From the NCBI GenBank assembly GCA_037969115.1, contig JBBKWQ010000233.1, forward strand, positions 1-25,814: 25,814 bases of DNA. Reading direction: 5' to 3'. The stretch comes from JBBKWQ01 sp037969115 (GTDB lineage Bacteria > Actinomycetota > Acidimicrobiia > Acidimicrobiales > Ilumatobacteraceae). The position numbers and the translations under genes are program-made. The notes under the pieces are model-generated. The model saw nothing but the letters and a program-made list of their open reading frames with translations, was not told the origin of the DNA and searched no databases. Positions 6,835-12,961 of this stretch are shown one piece after another (positions within the stretch are counted from its first letter, which is position 1; each line of letters begins with the position of its first letter).

Positions 6835-7566
6835 ATAGCACCGCCGAGGAGTGACCAACACCGCGTCAACGACCGGATTCGAGCCCGCGAGGTTCGACTC
6901 ATCGGTCCCGATGGCAATCAGCTCGGCATCAAAGCCGTACCCGATGCCCTGAGGATGGCACGAGGCCTCGACCTCGACCTGGTCGAGGTGGCGCCGGGAG
7001 CAAACCCGCCCGTCTGTCGCATCTTGGACTACGGGAAGTTCCGGTACGAAGAGGCGCAGAAGGCGAAAGAAGCCCGACGCAAATCAACCAACGTCACGAT
7101 CAAGGAAGTCAAGTTCCGTCCGAAGATCGGCAAAGGCGACTTCGACACCAAGGTCCGCCGTCTCGTCGAGTTCATCGATGACGGGCACAAGGTCAAAGTC
7201 ACGTTGCAGTTTCGCGGACGCGAGATGGCGCACCCCGAGCTGGGGACCAAGATCCTCGACAACGTGATCGAAACCGTGGGCCCGATGGCCAAGGTCGAGA
7301 ACCACGCCCGGATGGAGGGTCGCAGCATGTCGATGGTGCTCGCTCCCGACAAGAAGGCCCAAGAAGCAATGAAGAAGGCAGCCGCCGACCAAGAGCAGAA
7401 GGAAGCCAAGGAAGCCAAGGCCGCCGCAGACGCTGCGGCCGAAGCAGAGGCAACTGGGGCCGAAGCAGAGGCACCGGAACCCGAAGCAGTGGCACCGGAA
7501 CCCGAAGCAGTGGCACCGGATACCGAACCAGAGGCGTCGGTCGACGAAGCGCCCCCCGAGACCTGA
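6835..7566 (+). CDS. infC: Translation initiation factor IF-3 with AUA start codon and long acidic/Ala tail
   Basis: IF-3 binds the 30S subunit, prevents premature 50S joining and proofreads the start codon and initiator tRNA. The N-terminal domain starts with HRVNDRIRAREVRLIGPDG and includes LDLDLVEVAPGANPPVCRILDYGKF. The C-terminal domain has EVKFRPKIGKGDFDTKVRR, VKVTLQFRGREMAHPELG and SMVLAPDKK. The conserved N-terminus lies upstream of the first in-frame ATG (6955), so the start must be a non-standard codon. ATA at 6835, 9 bases after AGGAG, fits best and gives 243 residues. Rare start codons allow IF-3 to repress its own translation (AUU in E. coli). After the normal end, about 65 extra residues rich in Ala, Glu and Pro form a probably disordered tail. 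Its repeats come from a 21-base tandem duplication. Confidence 0.93.
   Translation: MAPPRSDQHRVNDRIRAREVRLIGPDGNQLGIKAVPDALRMARGLDLDLVEVAPGANPPVCRILDYGKFRYEEAQKAKEARRKSTNVTIKEVKFRPKIGKGDFDTKVRRLVEFIDDGHKVKVTLQFRGREMAHPELGTKILDNVIETVGPMAKVENHARMEGRSMSMVLAPDKKAQEAMKKAAADQEQKEAKEAKAAADAAAEAEATGAEAEAPEPEAVAPEPEAVAPDTEPEASVDEAPPET
7471..7512 (+). repeat. 21-base tandem repeat (two perfect copies) in the infC tail
   Basis: Bases 7471-7491 and 7492-7512 are identical 21-mers starting GCACCGGAACCC, and a third copy begins and diverges after 8 bases. They encode repeated A-P-E-P-E-A-V units. The length is a multiple of 3, so copy-number change keeps the frame. Confidence 0.9.
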
Positions 7567-7575
7567 GGAGAACTC

Positions 7576-7773
7576 ATGCCGAAGATGAAGACCAGCAAGA
7601 CCGCTGCCAAGCGGTTCAAGAAGACAGGAACGGGCAAGCTCCGTCGGCAGCAGTCGATGCGTCAGCACCTGTTCGAGAAGAAGCCGTCGACGCGCACCCG
7701 GCGACTTGCCGCCGATGCCGACGTGCACACCACCGACGAGAAGAACATCAAGCGTCTCCTCGCCGAGCGCTGA
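7576..7773 (+). CDS. rpmI: 50S ribosomal protein bL35
   Basis: A 65-residue, strongly basic ribosomal protein of the large subunit. The opening PKMKTSKTAAKRFKKTGTGKL and the later KKPSTRTRRL match bL35. GAGGAG lies just upstream of the ATG, and the gap to the infC stop is only 9 bases, so it is co-transcribed with infC in the usual infC-rpmI-rplT order. Confidence 0.97.
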   Translation: MPKMKTSKTAAKRFKKTGTGKLRRQQSMRQHLFEKKPSTRTRRLAADADVHTTDEKNIKRLLAER

Positions 7774-7861
7774 CCACCACCAGCACGACTACCGCCGGCA
7801 CGACCACGCCGCGTTCGACACGTGGAGTGTGGCGTCGCCAACCAACCGATCGAAGTGAATT

Positions 7862-7892
7862 GCCCGGCTGATCCGCTGAAGGGATCACGGGC
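7862..7892 (+). promoter_or_regulatory. Stem-loop directly upstream of the rplT ribosome binding site
   Basis: The 139-base rpmI-rplT gap ends in a hairpin: GCCCG (7862-7866) pairs with CGGGC (7888-7892), and GATCC (7870-7874) pairs with GGATC (7882-7886) around a 7-base loop, with a 3/1 internal loop between the two stems. The AGGAG of rplT begins 8 bases later (7901). bL20 represses its own operon through mRNA structures in other bacteria. Whether this hairpin does so is inference. Confidence 0.5.
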
Positions 7893-7912
7893 CCGAAACA
7901 AGGAGTGAAGAC

Positions 7913-8266
7913 ATGGCACGCGTCAAACGCGGTGTTGCTTCCAAGAAGCGCCATAAGAAGGTCTTGAAACAGGCCAAGGGTTACTACGGCAACAAGAGCC
8001 GTTCGTTCAGGGCTGCCAATGAGCAGGTCATGCGCAGCGGGAACTACGCGTTCCGCGATCGTCGCGCCAAGAAGGGCGAATTCCGCCGTCTGTGGATCCA
8101 GCGAATCAACGCTGCGTGCCGTCAGAACGACATGAGCTACAGCCGTTTCATCAACGGTCTGAACGCAGCGGGCATCGAGGTCGATCGCAAGATCCTCGCC
8201 GACCTCGCCGTCACGGACGCCGCTGCCTTCTCGGCACTCGTCGCCCAGGCGAAGGCCGCCCTCTGA
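7913..8266 (+). CDS. rplT: 50S ribosomal protein bL20
   Basis: A 117-residue protein that binds 23S rRNA early in large-subunit assembly. The N-terminal basic extension (ARVKRGVASKKRHKKVLKQAKGYYG), then SRSFRAANEQVMRSGNYAFRDRRAKKGEFRRLWIQRINAA and NDMSYSRFINGL are the standard bL20 sequence. The start ATG has AGGAG 7 bases upstream. It is separated from rpmI by 139 bases containing a stem-loop. Family length is normal. Confidence 0.97.
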   Translation: MARVKRGVASKKRHKKVLKQAKGYYGNKSRSFRAANEQVMRSGNYAFRDRRAKKGEFRRLWIQRINAACRQNDMSYSRFINGLNAAGIEVDRKILADLAVTDAAAFSALVAQAKAAL

Positions 8267-8291
8267 GCCCGACCCGGTCGGAGTGTCGCAC

Positions 8292-9026
8292 TTGAGCGAG
8301 CCACTGACATTCAGCAATCCCAAAGTTCAACAACTGCGGCGCCTCCTGGGGCGCCGCAGTTCGCGTCACGAGGCGTCTGCATTCGTCGTCGAGGGGGCGG
8401 TGCTCATCACAGAGGCCGTGTTCGCCGGCTGGACCATCGAGGCCGAGTACGTCGGTCCCGGTGTCGATCCGGTGGGGGGCGCTGCCTGGTACGAGTTGGG
8501 TGATGGCGTACTCGAACGCGTGGCCTCGACCGAACATCCGCAACCGAATCTCGCAGTCGTGCGCATGCCTTCGGCCTCGACCTCGCTCGACTCGGCCGAT
8601 TTCGTCGTGGTGGTCGATCGACTGTCCGACCCGGGCAACCTGGGCACCGTGCTCAGATCTGCCGAGGCAGCCGGCGTCGACGTCGTCGTGCTCACTGCAG
8701 GCTCGGTCGATCCGTTCAATCCGAAAGTGGTCAGGGCGTCGGCGGGGGCACTGTTCCACGTCCCCATCGTGACGGCCGAACTCGACACCGTGAAAGCGGC
8801 CGGACTCCGTCTGATCGGAACGTCGTCCCATCTCGGCAGCCGTCATGTCGACGCCGACTGGTCGGGCAGGGTTGCCATCGTGCTCGGCAACGAGGCAGCA
8901 GGCCTCGCAGACGATGCACCCGTCGACAGCTGGGTGCGTATCGAACACCGAGGCCGGGGTGAGAGCCTCAACGTGGCGATGGCAGGCACGATCCTCTGCT
9001 TCGAGGCCGCCCGCCATCGGCACTGA
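8292..9026 (+). CDS. TrmH/SpoU-family rRNA 2'-O-ribose methyltransferase (TsnR-like)
   Basis: A SAM-dependent ribose 2'-O-methyltransferase of the knotted SPOUT class. The N-terminal substrate-binding segment (NPKVQQLRRLL...FVVEGAVLI) is followed by the three SpoU motifs: DRLSDPGNLGTVLRSAEAAG, VAIVLGNEAAGL and ESLNVAMAGTILCFEAAR. These contain the conserved Asn/Arg, the Glu and the Ser-Leu-Asn of the active site. Its place right after rplT matches Rv1644 (tsnR) of M. tuberculosis, so 23S rRNA is the likely substrate, though the nucleotide is unknown. I chose TTG at 8292 because GGAG (8280-8283) lies 8 bases upstream of it. GTG at 8283 overlaps that site and would add three residues. Confidence 0.9.
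   Translation: MSEPLTFSNPKVQQLRRLLGRRSSRHEASAFVVEGAVLITEAVFAGWTIEAEYVGPGVDPVGGAAWYELGDGVLERVASTEHPQPNLAVVRMPSASTSLDSADFVVVVDRLSDPGNLGTVLRSAEAAGVDVVVLTAGSVDPFNPKVVRASAGALFHVPIVTAELDTVKAAGLRLIGTSSHLGSRHVDADWSGRVAIVLGNEAAGLADDAPVDSWVRIEHRGRGESLNVAMAGTILCFEAARHRH
8332..8361 (+). repeat. Perfect 12-bp inverted repeat inside the methyltransferase 5' coding region
   Basis: AACTGCGGCGCC (8332-8343) is followed by TCCTGG and the exact reverse complement (8350-8361). The stem is 9 of 12 GC pairs. It is 65 bases past the rplT stop and about 40 bases into the next coding region. No T-run follows. It could terminate or attenuate read-through from the ribosomal-protein operon, or be a chance result of coding LRRLLGRRSS. 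Confidence 0.8.
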
Positions 9027-9067
9027 CGACGTCTGAATCGTCTTCCCGCGCAGCCGGGCGACGCCGG

Positions 9068-9073
9068 TAGCTT
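9068..9073 (+). promoter_or_regulatory. Candidate -10 hexamer TAGCTT for leaderless ABC ATPase gene
   Basis: TAGCTT is 6 bases before the ATG at 9080. There is no Shine-Dalgarno. Spacing matches the other leaderless-type starts in this window. Confidence 0.45.
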
Positions 9074-9079
9074 TGCCGG

Positions 9080-10066
9080 ATGGGTGCAGGCGGAGTCATC
9101 AATGTCGACGGGCTTCGAAAAGCGTTCGAGGTGCCCGTACGCGAAGCAGGGCTCGGCGCTGCTGTGAAGAGCCTGGTGAAACGCCAACACCGTGAGGTGG
9201 TGGCGGTCGACTCCGTGAGTTTCGAGATCGAGCCGGGCGAGATCGTCGGCTTCCTCGGTCCGAACGGCGCGGGCAAGACGACCACGCTGAAGATGCTGTC
9301 GGGTCTGCTGTATCCCTCGAGCGGCAAGATCGATGTGCTGGGTTTCGAACCATCGAAGCGGGAACGTGACTACCTCCGCCGCATCACGCTGGTGATGGGC
9401 AACCGCAATCAGCTCCAGTGGGACCTTCCTGCTCTCGACAGCTTCGAGTTGACGCGGGCGATCTACCGGTTGACCGAGCGTGCCTTCAAAGAACAGCGCG
9501 ACGAACTGATCGAGCTCCTCGACATCGGGGCGCTGATCGACAAGCCGGTCCGCAACCTGTCACTCGGGGAACGCATGAAGGCCGAGATCGCCAACTCGTT
9601 GCTGCACCGACCCGACGTGCTCTTCCTCGATGAACCGACCTTGGGACTCGACGTGACGATGCAGCGCCGCATCAGGTCGTTCCTGGCCGATTACAACGCC
9701 CGCTACGAGGCCAGCGTCATGCTGACCACGCACTACATGGCCGATGTCGAGGCGCTGTGTGAGCGCGTGATCGTGATCCATCACGGCGCCATCCTCTTCG
9801 ACGGGCCACTCAAAGACCTGTCAGCGCGCTTCGCCGATCACAAGACGGTCGTGGTCACGCTGGAGGAACCGGCCGACCTGTCCGACTTCGGTGAGGTGAT
9901 CGATGCGACGCCAACTCGGATCACGTTGCGCATCGAGCGCTCCAAGGCGGCTTCGGTCACGGCGCGCCTGCTCTCGCTCCACGATGTGCGCGATCTCACG
10001 ATCGAGGATCCCCCCATCGACGACGTGATCGAGTTGGCGTTCGCGAGTGGACCCGTCTCGGCGTGA
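9080..10066 (+). CDS. ABC-2 type exporter, ATP-binding protein (COG4586-like)
   Basis: A 328-residue ATPase subunit. The Walker A GPNGAGKT is at residues 60-67. The signature is LSLGE (160-164) rather than LSGGQ, a change typical of the COG4586 group. Walker B VLFLDEPT has Asp184 and catalytic Glu185, and the switch histidine is in TTHYMADVE. The N-terminal ~45 residues before the first strand and the C-terminal ~90-residue extension are also normal for that group. It powers the two permeases that follow, with a 4-base overlap (GTGA). The substrate of this family is mostly unknown; some relatives export antibiotics or lipids. It sits between translation genes with no shared function visible. 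Confidence 0.9.
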   Translation: MGAGGVINVDGLRKAFEVPVREAGLGAAVKSLVKRQHREVVAVDSVSFEIEPGEIVGFLGPNGAGKTTTLKMLSGLLYPSSGKIDVLGFEPSKRERDYLRRITLVMGNRNQLQWDLPALDSFELTRAIYRLTERAFKEQRDELIELLDIGALIDKPVRNLSLGERMKAEIANSLLHRPDVLFLDEPTLGLDVTMQRRIRSFLADYNARYEASVMLTTHYMADVEALCERVIVIHHGAILFDGPLKDLSARFADHKTVVVTLEEPADLSDFGEVIDATPTRITLRIERSKAASVTARLLSLHDVRDLTIEDPPIDDVIELAFASGPVSA

Positions 10067-10932
10067 CGGCGACCGACTCCAGACCACAGACCATCGCGGA
10101 GGCGCGCGCAACGGTTCGCTCGAGCGCGCTTCGTTCCTATGTTCGGCTGTACTTCACGCTCGGGCGGGTCTCGATCATGGAGCAGTTCCAGTACCGGGCG
10201 GCGAACTACTTCTACATGATCGGCATGATCGCCGAACCACTGGTCTATCTCGTGGTGTGGTCGACGATCGCCCGGGAACAGGGTGGGGCGATCGAGGGGT
10301 ATACGCCGGGCACGTTCGCCGCGTACTACATCGTGTGGACGCTGGTCAGGAACATGAACATCGTGTTCACGCCGTTCGGCTGGGAGCAACGAATCCGCGA
10401 GGGGACCCTGTCGGCCCAGTTGGTCCGGCCGATCCACCCGATCCACTACGACCTCGGGTTCTTCGCCGGGTGGAAGGTGGTGGTCATCGTGCTCTGGATC
10501 CCCATCGCCGCGGTGCTCACGCTGCTCTTCCGACCCGAGCTCCAGCCGAACGCACCCCAGATCGCGACGTTCGCGGTGGCGATCTGGGGTGCGTATCTCA
10601 TTCGTTCGCTCCTGCTCTGGATGCTCGGCATGGTCACGTTCTGGACCACACGTGTCGGCGCGATCTTCGAGGTGTTCTTCGCCGCCGAACTGCTGCTCTC
10701 GGGCCGTCTGCTCCCGGTGGCGTTGATGCCCGACTGGGCCCAGACGCTGGCGTCATTCCTGCCGTTCGAGTCCACGTTCGGCTTCCCGATCACTGCGTTG
10801 GTCGGCCCGATCACCAACGCCGAACTCGTCGAGGGGCTGATCAGGCAGTTCGTGTGGATCTCCATCGGTGTCGTCGGCGTCAGCGTGATGTGGCGACGCG
10901 CCGTCCGCGCGTACACGGCGGTCAACGGATGA
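10063..10932 (+). CDS. ABC-2 type exporter permease 1 (COG4587-like)
   Basis: A 289-residue integral membrane protein. After a hydrophilic, cytoplasmic N-terminus of about 45 residues, including EQFQYRAANYFYM, there are about six hydrophobic segments (near residues 45-70, 85-105, 140-160, 165-190, 200-220 and 258-278). These spans are by eye. The pattern and the partner genes match the COG4587 permease of the three-component ABC-2 system. The start GTG overlaps the ATPase stop by 4 bases, and the end overlaps permease 2 by 4 bases. It presumably forms a heterodimeric channel with permease 2; the transported compound cannot be told from sequence. Confidence 0.85.
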   Translation: MTATDSRPQTIAEARATVRSSALRSYVRLYFTLGRVSIMEQFQYRAANYFYMIGMIAEPLVYLVVWSTIAREQGGAIEGYTPGTFAAYYIVWTLVRNMNIVFTPFGWEQRIREGTLSAQLVRPIHPIHYDLGFFAGWKVVVIVLWIPIAAVLTLLFRPELQPNAPQIATFAVAIWGAYLIRSLLLWMLGMVTFWTTRVGAIFEVFFAAELLLSGRLLPVALMPDWAQTLASFLPFESTFGFPITALVGPITNAELVEGLIRQFVWISIGVVGVSVMWRRAVRAYTAVNG

Positions 10933-11756
10933 GTGCCGACGCCGATCCGGCGCATGCCGATCGCCAACGCTTGAACGGCCTGCGGCTCGCCATGCTGCAC
11001 CTGCGGATCGGCGTGATGAACGAGTTGCAGTACCGCGCCAACTTCGCGATCCAGCTGATCCAGTCTCTGGTGGCGATCGGAACGGGACTCGTCGTGCTTG
11101 CTCTCATCTTCGACCGAACCGATCAGCTCGACGGCTGGACCCGCCCTCAACTGCTCGTCGTCATGGGTGTCTTCACCTTCGTCGGCGGCATCATCGGCTT
11201 CGCCATCGAGCCCAACATGGGTCGTGTCATGGCTGACATCCGCCAGGGCACGTTCGACTACGTGCTGACCAAACCGGTCGATTCCCAACTCATGTCGAGT
11301 GTTCGCGAGTTCCGGCTCTGGCGTCTCACCGACGCTGTCGTCGGGACGGCGGTCCTCGTCTGGGGGTTGATCGCGATGGACGACCCGATCGGGGTGGGCG
11401 AGGTCATCGCGTTCGGCTTCACCCTTGCTGCCGGGATCGTCCTCATCTACTGCCTGTGGTTGGCGCTCACCGCCGGGGCCTTCTGGTTGGTGCGGATGGA
11501 CATGGTTCAGGAGCTCTTCACCGGTTTGTACCGAGCCGGCCAGTACCCGGTCACCATCTACCCTGCTTGGCTCCGGTTGTCGCTCACCTATCTGGTGCCG
11601 ATCGGCTTCGCGATCACTGTGCCGTCCGAGTCGCTCACGGGCAGGCTGACGGTGGAGCGGATCACGATCACGGTCGTCTTCGTCATCGCGGCGTTTCTCT
11701 CAACGCGCCTCGTGTGGCGGATCGGCACGCGCGCCTACTCGGGCGCTTCGGCGTGA
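10929..11756 (+). CDS. ABC-2 type exporter permease 2 (COG3694-like)
   Basis: A 275-residue membrane protein with the same overall plan as permease 1: a cytoplasmic start containing MNELQYRANFAIQ, followed by about six hydrophobic segments, the first LIQSLVAIGTGLVVLALIF near residues 42-62. The conserved cytoplasmic phrase DIRQGTFDYVLTKPVDSQ between segments two and three is the hallmark of this permease family (compare IREGTLSAQLVRPI in permease 1). The ATG overlaps the stop of permease 1 by 4 bases. The frame is open much further upstream, but that stretch is the shadow of permease 1. It is the last gene of the exporter operon. Confidence 0.85.
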   Translation: MSADADPAHADRQRLNGLRLAMLHLRIGVMNELQYRANFAIQLIQSLVAIGTGLVVLALIFDRTDQLDGWTRPQLLVVMGVFTFVGGIIGFAIEPNMGRVMADIRQGTFDYVLTKPVDSQLMSSVREFRLWRLTDAVVGTAVLVWGLIAMDDPIGVGEVIAFGFTLAAGIVLIYCLWLALTAGAFWLVRMDMVQELFTGLYRAGQYPVTIYPAWLRLSLTYLVPIGFAITVPSESLTGRLTVERITITVVFVIAAFLSTRLVWRIGTRAYSGASA

Positions 11757-11774
11757 CCGACATGGCGAACCTCC

Positions 11775-11804
11775 TTGGCGGCGCGATGAGACAGCGCCTA
11801 ACCT
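11775..11804 (+). promoter_or_regulatory. Candidate promoter TTGGCG-18 nt-TAACCT upstream of pheST leader
   Basis: The -35-like TTGGCG is at 11775-11780 and the -10 TAACCT at 11799-11804, with an 18-base spacer. Transcription would start at about 11811, exactly at a GTG that opens a 17-codon ORF. It lies just downstream of the exporter operon. Confidence 0.5.
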
Positions 11805-11810
11805 GTCGAT

Positions 11811-11864
11811 GTGACTTGCGCTCTGCGATTTCGGTGCCCCGGGTGGATCACCCGGGGACGGTGA
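11811..11864 (+). CDS. Possible leaderless short ORF (17 codons) in the pheST leader
   Basis: GTG at 11811, 6 bases after the TAACCT hexamer, opens a 17-residue ORF ending TGA at 11862-11864 (sequence begins VTCALRFRC). It contains two Cys, four Arg, one Trp and a single Phe coded by TTT, a codon rarely used in this GC-rich sequence. The hairpin at 11837-11857 lies inside it. The layout resembles a regulatory leader peptide. A single Phe codon makes classical phenylalanine attenuation doubtful, and translation is unproven. Confidence 0.3.
   Translation: MTCALRFRCPGWITRGR
11837..11857 (+). terminator. GC-rich hairpin in the pheST leader (terminator or attenuator candidate)
   Basis: CCCCGGGT (11837-11844) and ACCCGGGG (11850-11857) form a perfect 8-bp stem around GGATC. 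There is no following T-run. The 3' arm could instead pair with the self-complementary CCCCGGGG at 11899-11906, giving mutually exclusive structures. It may alternatively end transcription of the upstream exporter operon. Confidence 0.45.
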
Positions 11865-11947
11865 CGCCGACTATCTCTCGCGCCCGTACCTGAGTCCGCC
11901 CCGGGGCCCGCTGCCAGCCGTACGCTGCTCGTCTTGAAAGGACTCCC

Positions 11948-12961
11948 GTGATCGACGACATACGCGCCGCACAACAAGCTGCGCTCACACAGATCGACAC
12001 CGCCGATTCGCTCAACGCCATCACGTCGCTCGATACCCAGCTACTCGGCAAGAAGGGCGTGCTCGCCCAACTCAAGACCCGGCTCGGCTCGCTCGATTCC
12101 GTCGATGAGAAGAGGGCCGCCGGTCAGGCCATCAACGAGGCGCTCCAGGTCGTCCGAGCAGGCATCGAAGCCCGGCGGGTCGTGCTGGCCGATGACGCCC
12201 GAGCTGCCCGCGTCGCCGCCGAGCGGATCGACCTCACGGAACATGCCCCGAAACCGACACGCGGACACGCGCATGTGGTGACGCAGGCCTGGTCCCGCCT
12301 CGAGGACGTGTTCATCGGAATGGGTTTCCAAGTCGCCGAGGGGCCCGAGGTCGAGACCGATTGGCACAACTTCGAGGCCCTCAACATGGGCGAGGGCCAC
12401 CCGGCACGCGGAGAGTTCGACACGCTGTTCGTCGATCACGTGTCGCCGGGGCAGCAACCCGGGCGCACGGTGCTTCGCACCCACACCTCACCCGTGCAGA
12501 TCCGCACGATGCTCGATCAGCAGCCACCCATCTACGTGGTGGCGCCGGGTCGGGTGTTCCGTCGGGACACGCCAGATGCCACTCATATGCCGGTGTTCCA
12601 TCAGATCGAGGGCCTGGTCGTCGACCGTGGCATCACCATGGCCGACCTCGCCGGGACGATCGAGGCCTTCACCAAGGCATTCTTCGGCGGCGACTTCTCA
12701 TCGCGCCTGCGCCCGTCCTACTTCCCGTTCACCGAGCCGTCGGCCGAGTTCGACATCCAACGCCCCGACGGAACCTGGCTCGAACTCGGTGGGTGCGGCA
12801 TGGTGCACCCCAATGTGCTGCTCGCCGGGGGCATCGATCCCGAGGAGTTCAGCGGATTCGCGTTCGGTTTCGGCATCGACCGGATGGCGGTGATGCGCCA
12901 TGGCATCTCCGACCTGCGCGAGATGTACACCAACGACATCCGATTCTTGGAGCAGTTCTGA
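11948..12961 (+). CDS. pheS: Phenylalanyl-tRNA synthetase alpha subunit
   Basis: Catalytic subunit of the alpha2-beta2 class II synthetase that charges tRNA-Phe. The N-terminal coiled-coil (about residues 1-95, including LLGKKGVLAQLKTRLGSL) binds tRNA. The catalytic domain shows HVVTQAWSRLEDVFIGMGFQVAEGPEVE, motif 2 around APGRVFRRDTPDATHMPVFHQIEGLVVD, FPFTEPSAEFDI and motif 3 GFGFGIDRMAVMRHGI. Length 337 is normal. The start is GTG with GAAAGGA about 5 bases upstream. A TACGCT hexamer at 11921-11926 could be a close promoter independent of the leader. The stop overlaps the pheT ATG by one base. Confidence 0.96.
   Translation: MIDDIRAAQQAALTQIDTADSLNAITSLDTQLLGKKGVLAQLKTRLGSLDSVDEKRAAGQAINEALQVVRAGIEARRVVLADDARAARVAAERIDLTEHAPKPTRGHAHVVTQAWSRLEDVFIGMGFQVAEGPEVETDWHNFEALNMGEGHPARGEFDTLFVDHVSPGQQPGRTVLRTHTSPVQIRTMLDQQPPIYVVAPGRVFRRDTPDATHMPVFHQIEGLVVDRGITMADLAGTIEAFTKAFFGGDFSSRLRPSYFPFTEPSAEFDIQRPDGTWLELGGCGMVHPNVLLAGGIDPEEFSGFAFGFGIDRMAVMRHGISDLREMYTNDIRFLEQF

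Noticed and set aside
9080..11756. ABC exporter operon as a horizontally acquired island
   Set aside because: Base composition, codon use and the 4-base overlaps look like the neighbours. There are no repeats, integrase or tRNA at the edges.
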